Shown here: positions 32,462 to 40,606 of the stretch, piece after piece | Position numbering within the stretch: the first letter of the stretch is position 1 | How the letters are laid out: each line of letters begins with the position of its first letter | Origin: Orrella sp037026685 | GTDB taxonomy: Bacteria > Pseudomonadota > Gammaproteobacteria > Burkholderiales > Burkholderiaceae_B | Length of the DNA stretch: 64,000 nucleotides | Assembly: GCF_037026685.1 (NCBI RefSeq) | Contig: NZ_JBANET010000010.1 | Location: 62,001 to 126,000 of the forward strand | Reading direction: 5' to 3' | The notes under the pieces: generated by a model | The model's database searches: none | Told to the model about the DNA's origin: nothing | Seen by the model: the letters and a program-made list of their open reading frames with translations, nothing else | Translations under genes and position numbers: made by a program

Positions 32462-33571
32462 ATGGCCCTCATGTTCCCGCGGCTCGCCCGCAATTTCGTC
32501 AAGAACGGATATTTCCCGACCGACGAACCCACGCTCGAAAGAGCGCTCAACGCACTGATGCCCAGCGACGGGCCGATGTGCATCCTCGATCCCTGCGCCG
32601 GCGAAGGCGTGGCGATCGCCGAAGCCGCCCATGCCCTCGGGCGCGAGCAGGCAAAGGCGTTCGCCGTCGAGTTCGACGCGGAGCGGGCGCGCCATGCCCG
32701 CGGCCTGGTCGATCACTGCCTGCACGCGGACCTGATGGACACGATGGTCTCCAAGCAGTCCTTCGGGCTGCTCTGGCTCAACCCGCCGTATGGGGACCTG
32801 TCCAAGGACGTCAACGGCAACATCGGCTATCAGGGCCAGGGCCGTGCCCGCCTTGAAAAGCTGTTCTACCAGCGCACGCTCTCGCTGCTGCAATACGGCG
32901 GCGTGCTGGTTTTCATCGTCCCCGGCTACGTGCTCGACGCGGAGTTGGTCGGCTGGCTGACGCGCCACTACACGGACCTGCGCATCTACCGAGCGGTGGA
33001 GACGCAGTTCAAGCAGGTGGTGATCTTCGGACGCCGGGTGCGCCAGCGCGAGCAGGTGCCCGATGGCGTCAAGGCCGTGCGCAATCTGCTGTTGCAGGTA
33101 GGGCAAGGCGAAGTCGAAGCCGAGGAACTGCCGAGCGAGTGGCCGTTCCTGCCGTACATCGTCCCCGCCAGCCCGGCCGAGCCAGAGCATTTCTTCCGCG
33201 TGACGATGGAGCCCGAGCAGTTCGCCGATGAGGTTGGCAGGCTGCAAGGCTTGTGGCCATCGCAGGACACGCACCTGGGGGCTGCGCAGCAATCGCTGCG
33301 TCCACCGGCGCGGGCCTTGTCCCGCTGGCATCTCGCCCTGGCTCTGGCCGCGGGTGCGATCTCGGGGGTTGTGCGCTCCAAGACCGGGCGCGTGCTCGTC
33401 GTCAAAGGTGACACCCACAAGGACAAGACGCTCCAGCGGGAGTTCACCGAACGCGAAGACGGCTCCATCGCCGAGACCCGCATCCTCACCGACAAGTTCG
33501 TTCCCGTCATCCGCGCGTGGGACATGACACCTGGCTCCGCGACACGGGGCGAGGTGTTGACCATTCGCTGA
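32462..33571 (+). CDS. DUF6094-type class I SAM-dependent methyltransferase-like protein
   Basis: 369 residues. N-terminal Rossmann fold with motif I LDPCAGEGVAIAEA (about 41-54), the acidic loop FAVEFDAERA, and motif IV NPPYGDL (about 103-109), as in N6-adenine DNA methyltransferases of the TaqI/M.EcoKI type. No target-recognition domain or restriction partner is adjacent. Together with the helicase at 34474 and short genes between, it forms a conserved ICE block. It may modify the ICE DNA to avoid recipient restriction, but activity is unproven. CAGGAG precedes ATG 32462. Confidence 0.85.
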   Translation: MALMFPRLARNFVKNGYFPTDEPTLERALNALMPSDGPMCILDPCAGEGVAIAEAAHALGREQAKAFAVEFDAERARHARGLVDHCLHADLMDTMVSKQSFGLLWLNPPYGDLSKDVNGNIGYQGQGRARLEKLFYQRTLSLLQYGGVLVFIVPGYVLDAELVGWLTRHYTDLRIYRAVETQFKQVVIFGRRVRQREQVPDGVKAVRNLLLQVGQGEVEAEELPSEWPFLPYIVPASPAEPEHFFRVTMEPEQFADEVGRLQGLWPSQDTHLGAAQQSLRPPARALSRWHLALALAAGAISGVVRSKTGRVLVVKGDTHKDKTLQREFTEREDGSIAETRILTDKFVPVIRAWDMTPGSATRGEVLTIR

Positions 33572-33621
33572 TCCACCGGACGCGCTGCCGTCCTGCTGTA
33601 CCAACTCGAAGGAGAAACACC

Positions 33622-33942
33622 ATGATCCCCAATCCGTTCAAGCGGCCTGCGCCGCACAAGCAACCGTTGTTCGCACCGAGTACGTTGAAGTTGAGCGAGA
33701 AGGTGCATTGGCTGGCCCGGCGAGGCCTGATCGACCCCTTGGCCTATGTCCAGCGCCATGTGCGCGGGGACTGGGGCGAGATCGATGAGGCCACACGCCA
33801 AGCCAACGACGTGGCGATCCAACAGGACAACCTAATGATCTCGCAGTTCAGGATCACGCCGGACCTGGCGCTGATCGTCAAGACCAGCGAGGACCACCAG
33901 ACCACGGTGGTCCAGCTTCCCGAAGAGCGGGACCTGATCTGA
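33622..33942 (+). CDS. Hypothetical ICE protein with HVRGDWGE motif, 106 residues
   Basis: GAAGGAG before ATG 33622. The core LARRGLIDPLAYVQRHVRGDWGEIDEATRQANDVAI and the following FRITPDLALIVKTSEDHQTTVVQLPEE match the gene at 34032 in order and spacing, so the two are paralogues. The HxRGDWG core is seen in many plasmid proteins without a known role. Basic N-terminus (KRPAPHKQ) absent in its partner. Confidence 0.75.
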   Translation: MIPNPFKRPAPHKQPLFAPSTLKLSEKVHWLARRGLIDPLAYVQRHVRGDWGEIDEATRQANDVAIQQDNLMISQFRITPDLALIVKTSEDHQTTVVQLPEERDLI

Positions 33943-34031
33943 GGCCCCACATCGTCATCCTCATCCACCTGACGGAGCCACTTCACTCCGGCAGGGGTGT
34001 CGTGGCTCAATGACTCATCAAGGAGGAGCCC

Positions 34032-34337
34032 ATGGCATCGCATCGCATCGAAACCTACTGCCAGCGGCTGGCGTTCCCCATCGGGGCGCTCATCTTCAGC
34101 AGAGGTGTAGACCGCCTGGTCCGCGCGGGTCGCCTGGACCCGATCCCGTACTTCAGGCGCCACACCCGTGGCGACTGGGGCGACGTCAACATCCAGCAAT
34201 GGCAGACGAACAGCAGCGCGCTTCAATCGGGCGCGTCGCTGGAATCGCACTACGTGATCCATCCGGGGCTCGCCATTCGCATCGTCACCGATTCGCAGCG
34301 CTGCGCAACCGTCATCGTGCTTCCGTCCGAAGACTGA
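34032..34337 (+). CDS. Hypothetical ICE protein with HTRGDWGD motif, 101 residues, paralogue of the previous gene
   Basis: GGAGGAG precedes ATG 34032. DRLVRAGRLDPIPYFRRHTRGDWGDVNIQQWQTN and YVIHPGLAIRIVTDSQRCATVIVLPSED mirror the 33622 protein. The pair probably arose by tandem duplication and then diverged strongly. Soluble. A 136-bp gap with a large hairpin (GGGGCATGCCATTGCCCC region, 34416-34463) separates it from the helicase. Confidence 0.75.
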   Translation: MASHRIETYCQRLAFPIGALIFSRGVDRLVRAGRLDPIPYFRRHTRGDWGDVNIQQWQTNSSALQSGASLESHYVIHPGLAIRIVTDSQRCATVIVLPSED

Positions 34338-34473
34338 GCACGGTTCACCTGCGGGCCGCCCAGGCCAGCACCTTCAACCACCCTCAGCCACGCGTCGATT
34401 CTCTTCCCACCACGGGGCATGCCATTGCCCCGCTGGGGGTGGTGCATGCCCCATTTTTCTTTGGAGCATCACC

Positions 34474-36753
34474 ATGTCCCTCGATCTCGAAACCACTGCC
34501 GCTGAATCCGCGCCCGTACAGGGCGAACTGCTCGACGCGGAATCTTCCCCTCTGACCCTGAGCCTTCAGGATTTTGTCGGCGAGTTCGGCGACGAACTAC
34601 TCGACGCCCTCAACAGCGCTAATCCGCCGGTCTATACCGGCCAACCGCAGGCGCACCGGCAACTGGTGGTCGCCAGCCTCAAGCGCAAGCTGTTCCCAGC
34701 CCAGGCCGAAGTCGTCCACGCCGCCGCCGAGCTGCTGATCGACCGTGGCGAACGTGCTGCGATCGTCAATGGCGAGATGGGCTGCGGCAAGACGACCGTC
34801 GGCATTGCCACGGCCGCCGTGCTCAACGCCGAAGGCTATCGCCGCACTCTGGTGCTGTCGCCGCCCCACCTGGTTTACAAGTGGCGGCGCGAGATCCAGG
34901 AGACGGTGGCCGGTGCCAAGGTGTGGGTACTCAACGGGCCGGATACGCTCGTCAAGCTCATCAAGCTGCGCGAGCAGTTGGGCGTGCAGCCCACGGGCCA
35001 GGAGTTCTTCGTCCTGGGGCGCGTCAGGATGCGGATGGGCTTTCACTGGAAGCCTGTCTTCACCACGCGGCGCACCCGCCACGGCGACGTGGCGGCCTGC
35101 CCGGACTGCGGCACGGTCATCACCGACCTCGACGGCGAGCCGGTCAACCCGATCGCGCTCCAAGCCGAGGAGTGCCGCAGGAAGTGCGGCCACTGCGCCG
35201 CGCCCCTGTGGACACTGATCCGCCCGCGCAGTCTGTCCGGCAGCGACCAGTCCTCGGCCGTGCTCAAAGCCTTAAAGCGCATACCGACCATCGGAGAGGT
35301 CACCGCGCAGAAGCTGATGCAAAAGTTCGGTGACGGGTTCCTGGCGTCGATGCTCGGCGACAACATCCATGAGTTCATCAACCTCATGGATGGCAACGGC
35401 GAGCTGGTGTTTTCCGACCGTCAGGCCACGCGCATGGAACGTGCGATGGCCAACATGGAGTTCGGCTTTGGCGAGGGCGGCTATCAGCCGTCCGAGTTCA
35501 TCAAACGCTACCTGCCGCAAGGCACGTTCGACCTGCTCATCGCCGATGAGGCACATGAGTACAAGAACGGGGGCAGTGCCCAGGGCCAGGCCATGGGCGT
35601 GCTGGCGGCGAAGGCTCGCAAGACCTTGCTGCTGACCGGCACGTTGATGGGCGGCTACGGGGACGACCTGTTCCACCTGCTGTTCCGAGCCCTTCCGGGG
35701 CGGATGATCGAAGACGGCTACCGCCCGACCACGAGCGGCAGCATGACCTCGGCTGCGATGGCGTTCATGCGCGATCACGGGGTGTTGAAGGACATCTACT
35801 CCGAGAGCACCGGCACGGCGCACAAGACGGCCAAGGGCACCAAGGTATCGGTGCGCACGGTCAAGGCCCCGGGGTTTGGCCCCAAGGGCGTGCTGCGCTG
35901 CATCCTGCCGTTCACGATCTTTCTCAAGCTCAAGGACATCGGTGGCAACGTCCTGCCGCCGTATGACGAGGAGTTCCGTGAAGTCGCGATGGACACGGCG
36001 CAAGCCGCGGCCTACCGCGATCTGGCGGGTCGGCTGACCGCGGAGCTGAAACAGGCTCTGGCGCGACGCGATACGACCTTGCTGGGTGTGGTCCTCAACG
36101 TGCTGCTGGCCTGGCCGGATTGCTGCTTCCGGTCGGAGACCGTGGTGCATCCGCGCACGCGCAACACCTTGGCGTTTGTCCCGGCTCAGTTCAACGAGTT
36201 CGAGATCAGCCCCAAGGAGCGTGAGCTGATCGACATCTGCAAAGCGGAGAAGGCGCAGGGCCGCAAGGTTCTGGCCTACACGGTCTATACCGGCACGCGG
36301 GACACCACGTCGCGCCTGAAGGTGCTGCTGGAGCAAGAAGGCTTCAAGGTGGCGGTGCTGCGCGCAAGCGTGGATGCCAGCCGCCGCGAAGACTGGATCG
36401 CTGAGCAACTGGATCGTGGCATCGACGTGCTCATCACCAATCCCGAGCTGGTCAAGACGGGATTGGACTTGCTGGAGTTTCCGACGATCGTGTTCATGCA
36501 GTCGGGCTACAACGTGTACTCGCTCCAGCAGGCGGCACGCCGCTCCTGGCGCATCGGGCAGAAGTTGCCGGTGCGCGTGATCTACCTCGGCTACGCCGGT
36601 TCTTCGCAGATGACCTGCCTGGAACTGATGGCCAAGAAGATCATGGTCTCGCAGTCCACCTCGGGCGACGTGCCCGAATCGGGGCTGGATGTCCTGAACC
36701 AGGATGGTGATTCCGTCGAGGTCGCACTGGCCCGGCAACTGGTCGCCGCCTGA
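34474..36753 (+). CDS. SNF2-type DEAH-box helicase of the ICE
   Basis: 759 residues. Helicase motif I is GEMGCGKTT (about 109-117), motif II DEAH is in LLIADEAHEYKNGG, and motif III is LLLTGTLMGG. Motifs V and VI are VLITNPELVKTGLDLL and QAARRSWRIGQ, the latter typical of SNF2/RapA translocases. An inserted zinc ribbon has two CxxC pairs (CPDC ... CGHC) near residues 209-248. ICEs of this group always carry one, possibly for DNA or protein remodelling during transfer or defence evasion. It is intact and ends with a strong terminator. Confidence 0.88.
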   Translation: MSLDLETTAAESAPVQGELLDAESSPLTLSLQDFVGEFGDELLDALNSANPPVYTGQPQAHRQLVVASLKRKLFPAQAEVVHAAAELLIDRGERAAIVNGEMGCGKTTVGIATAAVLNAEGYRRTLVLSPPHLVYKWRREIQETVAGAKVWVLNGPDTLVKLIKLREQLGVQPTGQEFFVLGRVRMRMGFHWKPVFTTRRTRHGDVAACPDCGTVITDLDGEPVNPIALQAEECRRKCGHCAAPLWTLIRPRSLSGSDQSSAVLKALKRIPTIGEVTAQKLMQKFGDGFLASMLGDNIHEFINLMDGNGELVFSDRQATRMERAMANMEFGFGEGGYQPSEFIKRYLPQGTFDLLIADEAHEYKNGGSAQGQAMGVLAAKARKTLLLTGTLMGGYGDDLFHLLFRALPGRMIEDGYRPTTSGSMTSAAMAFMRDHGVLKDIYSESTGTAHKTAKGTKVSVRTVKAPGFGPKGVLRCILPFTIFLKLKDIGGNVLPPYDEEFREVAMDTAQAAAYRDLAGRLTAELKQALARRDTTLLGVVLNVLLAWPDCCFRSETVVHPRTRNTLAFVPAQFNEFEISPKERELIDICKAEKAQGRKVLAYTVYTGTRDTTSRLKVLLEQEGFKVAVLRASVDASRREDWIAEQLDRGIDVLITNPELVKTGLDLLEFPTIVFMQSGYNVYSLQQAARRSWRIGQKLPVRVIYLGYAGSSQMTCLELMAKKIMVSQSTSGDVPESGLDVLNQDGDSVEVALARQLVAA

Positions 36754-36765
36754 ACTTCACGCAAT

Positions 36766-36797
36766 GCCGACGACCGAGAGGTCGTCGGCTCTTTTTT
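36766..36797. terminator. Strong intrinsic terminator between helicase and ars operon
   Basis: GCCGACGACC-GAGA-GGTCGTCGGC with TCTTTTTT. It ends the helicase transcript and, facing the converging ars operon, may help stop that too. Confidence 0.85.
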
Positions 36798-36812
36798 CAG
36801 CGCCTCGCAGCG

Positions 36813-37535
36813 TCAAATTGCACCTTGCCGTACACGCCTGGACAGTGATTCAGCGCTTTCCTTGCGCTCGCTGTAACGATCCACCAGATACGGCGCCACG
36901 TCGCGCGTGAGCAGCGTGAACTTCATCAGTTCTTCCATCACGTCCACCACGCGGTCGTAGTAGGCCGAGGGCTTCATGCGTCCGGCCTCGTCGAACTCCT
37001 GGTACGCCTTGGCGACCGAGGACTGGTTCGGGATGGTCAGCATCCGCATCCAGCGGCCCAGCACGCGCATCTGGTTGACGGCGTTGAACGACTGCGAGCC
37101 GCCCGATACCTGCATCACCGCCAGCGTCTTGCCCTGGGTCGGGCGCACCGCGCCGACCGACAGCGGAATCCAGTCGATTTGGGTCTTCATCAGGCCGGTC
37201 ATCGCGCCGTGGCGCTCCGGCGAACTCCACACCATGCCCTCGGCCCATTGCACCAGTTCGTGCAGTTCCTTGACCTTCGGGTGATCGGCCGGCGCATCGT
37301 CCACCAGAGGCAGCCCGGACGGATTGAACAATCGGGTCTCGCCGCCCAGCGCCCGCAAGATGCGTGCGGCTTCTTCGGCTGCGAGGCGGCTGAACGAGCG
37401 TTCGCGCAGCGAACCATAGAGCAGCAGGAAGCGCGGCGCGTGCGTGGCCCGTGCCGGCGCGAACAGATGTTCGGTGTCCGGTTGCTGGAACAGCGCCGTG
37501 TCGATGTTCGGCAGGTCGAGACGAGATTCAGACAC
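36813..37535 (-). CDS. arsH: Arsenic resistance NADPH-dependent FMN reductase ArsH
   Basis: 240 residues. The flavodoxin-like fold has the phosphate-binding LLLYGSLRERSFSRLAAEEAARIL and the family's WSSPERHGAMTGLMKTQIDW and SGGSQSFNAVNQMR. ArsH enzymes oxidise trivalent methyl- or organoarsenicals and reduce quinones. It is the last gene of the leftward ars operon and overlaps the upstream arsC by 8 bp. Confidence 0.95.
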   Translation of the reverse strand: MSESRLDLPNIDTALFQQPDTEHLFAPARATHAPRFLLLYGSLRERSFSRLAAEEAARILRALGGETRLFNPSGLPLVDDAPADHPKVKELHELVQWAEGMVWSSPERHGAMTGLMKTQIDWIPLSVGAVRPTQGKTLAVMQVSGGSQSFNAVNQMRVLGRWMRMLTIPNQSSVAKAYQEFDEAGRMKPSAYYDRVVDVMEELMKFTLLTRDVAPYLVDRYSERKESAESLSRRVRQGAI

Positions 37536-37950
37536 GGCGGCCGTCCTGATCGACCACCGGCTCGCCGTCTTCCTTGTTGAACGCGCCGCGCTGCGGCTGC
37601 GGCAGCAGGTCGAGCACGGCTTCCGAAGGCCGGCACAGGCGCGTGCCTAGCGGCGTGACCACGATAGGCCGGTTGATGAGGATGGGATGCTGGAGCATGA
37701 AGCCGATCAGGTCGTCGTCGCTCCACTTCGGGTTGCCCAGGTCGAGGTCGGCATAGGGCGTGCCTTTCTCGCGCAGCACGTCTCGCACCGGCACGCCCAT
37801 CGCCGCGATCAGCGCCTGGAGCGTGTCGCGGTCGGGCGGCGTTTTCAGGTACTCGATGATGGTCGGTTCCTCGCCGCTGTTGCGGATCAGGCCCAGCACG
37901 TTGCGCGAGGTGCCGCAGGCTGGGTTGTGGTAGATCGTGATGGTGCTCAT
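37528..37950 (-). CDS. arsC: Glutaredoxin-coupled arsenate reductase ArsC
   Basis: 140 residues of the ArsC/Spx thioredoxin-fold family. It has YHNPACGTSRNVLGLIR with catalytic Cys12, and the arsenate-contact arginines in INRPIVVTPLGTRLCRP. It reduces As(V) to As(III) with glutathione and glutaredoxin. Start ATG 37950 is preceded by a GGAGG-like site on the minus strand. A second, unrelated arsenate reductase lies two genes upstream. Confidence 0.95.
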   Translation of the reverse strand: MSTITIYHNPACGTSRNVLGLIRNSGEEPTIIEYLKTPPDRDTLQALIAAMGVPVRDVLREKGTPYADLDLGNPKWSDDDLIGFMLQHPILINRPIVVTPLGTRLCRPSEAVLDLLPQPQRGAFNKEDGEPVVDQDGRRV

Positions 37951-37966
37951 GGATGCCTCTTGGAGG

Positions 37967-39043
37967 TTACGAAGTGGTCGCGCGGCGTTCGTACCAGCCG
38001 CGTGAGCGATTGACCACGCGCACCACCAGCAGCATGACCGGCACCTCGATGAGCACGCCGACCACTGTTGCGAGTGCTGCGCCGGAATGGAAGCCGAACA
38101 GGCTGATGGCGGCGGCCACGGCCAGCTCGAAGAAGTTGCTGGCACCAATCAACGCGGATGGCCCAGCGACGCAGTGCTTTTCGCCCACCTGGCGGTTGAG
38201 CCAGTACGCCAGACCGGAATTGAAGAACACCTGGATCAGGATCGGCACCGCCAGCATGGCGATCACCAGCGGCTGCCGGATGATGGCCTCGCCCTGGAAG
38301 GCGAACAGCAGCACCAGCGTCAGCAACAGCGCGGCGATGGACAATGGGCCGATGCGTTCCAGTGCCCTGTCGAACACGGCCTGCCCCTTGCGCAGCAGCG
38401 CCCGGCGCCAGAGCTGGGCCAGGATGACCGGAATGACGATGTACAAACCCACCGACACCAGCAAGGTGTCCCACGGCACCGTGATCGACGACAGGCCCAG
38501 CAGCAGGCCGACGATGGGTGCGAAGGCGAACACCATGATGGTGTCGTTCAAGGCCACTTGCGACAGCGTAAATACCGGATCACCGCCAGTCAGCCGACTC
38601 CAAACGAAAACCATTGCGGTACACGGTGCAGCAGCCAGCAGGATCAGGCCGGCGATATAGCTGTCGAGCTGATCGGCGGGCAGCCAGTCGGCAAAGACGT
38701 GGCGGATGAAGATCCACGCCAGCAACGCCATTGAGAACGGCTTGACGGCCCAATTGATGAACAGCGTGACCCCCATGCCCCGCCAATGCTGGCGCACCTG
38801 GCCAAGCGCGGCGAAGTCCACCTTCAGCAGCATGGGGATGATCATTACCCAGATCAGCAGGCCGACCGGCAGGTTGACCTTGGCAATCTCCATGCGGCCG
38901 ATGGCCTGGAATGCGGCGGGCGCGAACTGGCCCAGAGCGATCCCCGCGATGATGCACACCGCCACCCATAGCGTCAGGTAACGCTCAAAGCCGCTCATGG
39001 CGGAGTTTGCTGGCGCGGGGCCGGCAGTATCGGTTGCGCTCAT
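37967..39043 (-). CDS. acr3: ACR3-type arsenite efflux transporter
   Basis: 358 residues with ten membrane helices of the ACR3/bile-acid symporter fold. The conserved Cys lies in LLAAAPCTAMVFVWSRLTGGDP, and the PSALIGASNFFELAVAAA motif is present. It exports As(III). ATG 39043 is preferred to the longer frame because GAGG precedes it and the extension overlaps arsC. It sits between the two arsC genes. Confidence 0.95.
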   Translation of the reverse strand: MSATDTAGPAPANSAMSGFERYLTLWVAVCIIAGIALGQFAPAAFQAIGRMEIAKVNLPVGLLIWVMIIPMLLKVDFAALGQVRQHWRGMGVTLFINWAVKPFSMALLAWIFIRHVFADWLPADQLDSYIAGLILLAAAPCTAMVFVWSRLTGGDPVFTLSQVALNDTIMVFAFAPIVGLLLGLSSITVPWDTLLVSVGLYIVIPVILAQLWRRALLRKGQAVFDRALERIGPLSIAALLLTLVLLFAFQGEAIIRQPLVIAMLAVPILIQVFFNSGLAYWLNRQVGEKHCVAGPSALIGASNFFELAVAAAISLFGFHSGAALATVVGVLIEVPVMLLVVRVVNRSRGWYERRATTS

Positions 39044-39053
39044 CGGGCGGGCC

Positions 39054-39548
39054 TCACTGGCGGCCGATGTCGCGCAGTTCACGCTGCAACGACATGGCAT
39101 CGAGACTCTTGATCGGAAGCGACAGGAACAACTCGATACGTCGGCGCAGCGTCATGGCGGTATCGAAGAACGCCTTGCTTTGTCGTTCCAGGGTGCCTTC
39201 CACGGCTGCCGGGTCAGGCACGCCCCAATGCGCCGACACCGGCTTGCCCGGCCACAGCGGACACGCCTCGCCGGCTGCGTTGTCGCAGACGGTGAAGATG
39301 AAATCGAACACCGGCGCATCGGGCTTCACGAACTCGTCCCAGCTCTTGCTGCGGTAGCCCGTTGTCGGAAGGTGCAGCCGCTCCAGCGTGGCGAGTGCCA
39401 GCGGGTGAACTTCGCCTTTCGGATGGCTACCTGCCGACCAGGCGTGAAACCGCCCTTGGCCCATGTCGTTGAGGATGCCTTCGGCGAGGATGGAGCGGGC
39501 CGAATTGCCCGTACAGATGAACAAGGCGTTGTAAGTGGTATCGGTCAT
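39054..39548 (-). CDS. arsC: Thioredoxin-type (LMW-phosphatase family) arsenate reductase
   Basis: 164 residues. The anion-binding P-loop CTGNSARS (CX5R) near the start is as in low-molecular-weight protein phosphatases, and SAGSHPKGEVHPLALATL and FIFTVCDNAAGEACPLWPG supply the other conserved Cys residues. Reduces As(V) by a different chemistry from the other ArsC. ATG 39548 is 2 bp after the arsR stop. Confidence 0.93.
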   Translation of the reverse strand: MTDTTYNALFICTGNSARSILAEGILNDMGQGRFHAWSAGSHPKGEVHPLALATLERLHLPTTGYRSKSWDEFVKPDAPVFDFIFTVCDNAAGEACPLWPGKPVSAHWGVPDPAAVEGTLERQSKAFFDTAMTLRRRIELFLSLPIKSLDAMSLQRELRDIGRQ

Positions 39549-39550
39549 GG

Positions 39551-39871
39551 TCAGCAGCAGGTCTTGGATGGAGAAACCTCGCATACGCCACCTTGGCAGC
39601 AATGCTCGGTCAGGTAACCGATCAGACCGTCCATGCGGCCGTACTCGGCGCGATAAATCAGGTTGCGGCCCTGCTGCTCGATGCTGACGAGGCCAGCATG
39701 GGCCAGTTCCTTCAAGTGGAAGGACAAGGTGTTGCGGGCCACGTCGAGCTGGTCAGCTAGCGTGCTCGGCGTCAGTCCGCCCGGGCCAGCAACGACCAAG
39801 GCGCGGAACACGCGCAGGCGCTGGGTGTGAGCCAGGGCGTTTAAGGCGGAAATGGCTTGATCCTCTTTCAT
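39551..39871 (-). CDS. arsR: Arsenic-responsive repressor ArsR
   Basis: 106-residue SmtB/ArsR winged helix, with the recognition helix in LADQLDVARNTLSFHLKELAHAGLV. The metal-binding cysteines are C-terminal (Cys91, Cys92, Cys97 in HCCQGGVC) rather than in the ELCVCDL helix of the E. coli type, so the As(III) site is a separately evolved one like the Acidithiobacillus type. A further CC ends the protein. First gene of the leftward ars operon. Confidence 0.94.
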   Translation of the reverse strand: MKEDQAISALNALAHTQRLRVFRALVVAGPGGLTPSTLADQLDVARNTLSFHLKELAHAGLVSIEQQGRNLIYRAEYGRMDGLIGYLTEHCCQGGVCEVSPSKTCC

Positions 39872-39872
39872 G

Positions 39873-39898
39873 ATTCGATAATACAACATTTATAGAAT
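39873..39898 (-). promoter_or_regulatory. ars promoter/operator
   Basis: An AT-rich imperfect dyad (ATTC...GAAT arms, 39873-39898) abuts the arsR start, in otherwise GC-rich DNA. A TTGCAC -35-like hexamer is just upstream on the minus strand. It is the expected ArsR binding site. Confidence 0.55.
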
Positions 39899-40013
39899 TA
39901 ATGTGCAAACCACAGTTGGATTTGCGGGTTGCGCTATGTGTTGGACTGCAAAAGCGGGCACCCCCCAGTTCGCATTTCTGACTGACCGCGCAGCCGCGCG
40001 CAGCCAAGGTATC

Positions 40014-40039
40014 GGCATCGCAACAGAAGAGCCGATGCC
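40014..40039 (+). promoter_or_regulatory. Hairpin enclosing the ribosome binding site of the first T4SS gene
   Basis: GGCATCG (40014-40020) pairs with CGATGCC (40033-40039), directly before ATG 40040. The AGAAGAG Shine-Dalgarno-like sequence is in the 12-nt loop. Initiation of the whole T4SS operon may thus be modulated by RNA structure. Confidence 0.45.
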
Positions 40040-40606
40040 ATGCCTGCAATCCATGTATCCCGGTGTCTGGTCGGTACCAGCCTCCTGGCCGCAGCCTTGG
40101 CCAGCGGCTGCGCGACCACGCCACCGCCGCTGGCCGCCAGCACCGTCGAGGACGTCCCACCCGCGCCCGAGGCTGCACCGCCCGAGTTCATTCCCGTCGT
40201 GCGCTATGGCCGCTACACCCTGGTGGAGCTGGCGCCGATGGCGGCGCAGCGCGATCTGCTGGTGCAGACCATCGACGTGTCCATGCCCGAGGAGGTCCGC
40301 GCCACGGTCGGCGACGGGCTGCGGCATGTGCTCAAACGCAGCGGCTACCAGCTTTGCGAGACCCCGCATGCGGTGATCGAGCTGTACGCGCTGCCGCTGC
40401 CGGCGGCGCACTTGCATCTCGGCCCCATGACCTTGCGCGATGCACTGCTCACCCTGGCCGGTCCGGCTTGGGAACTGCACGCCGATGACCGGACGCGGCA
40501 GGTCTGCTTCGAGCGGCCTGGTCGCGACACCGGTGCCGAGCCGGTGTCCGAGCCGCCTGCTGCCGAGGCCGTGCAGACGTTCCCCTTTGCGGGAGGCCAG
40601 CCATGA
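40040..40606 (+). CDS. TIGR03748/PilL-N-type conjugative lipoprotein
   Basis: 188 residues with a lipoprotein signal (lipobox LASGC, Cys at about 24). A conserved domain follows with VRYGRYTLVELAPMAAQRDLLVQ, GDGLRHVLKRSGYQLC and LHLGPMTLRDALLTLAGPAWEL. This is the PilL N-terminal family that opens the MPF_G transfer cluster in PAPI-1/ICEclc-like elements. PilL-type proteins are secretin-associated or outer-membrane components. Four-base ATGA overlap with the next gene. Confidence 0.9.
   Translation: MPAIHVSRCLVGTSLLAAALASGCATTPPPLAASTVEDVPPAPEAAPPEFIPVVRYGRYTLVELAPMAAQRDLLVQTIDVSMPEEVRATVGDGLRHVLKRSGYQLCETPHAVIELYALPLPAAHLHLGPMTLRDALLTLAGPAWELHADDRTRQVCFERPGRDTGAEPVSEPPAAEAVQTFPFAGGQP

Noticed and set aside
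34416..34463. Riboswitch before the helicase
   Set aside because: There is a GC-rich hairpin (GGGGCATGCC... and GGGGTGGTGCATGCCCC), but no known riboswitch core; treated as one more cassette-type stem-loop.
32462..36753. A DISARM or other named defence system
   Set aside because: MTase and helicase folds are present, but the PLD, DUF1998 and nuclease partners are absent.
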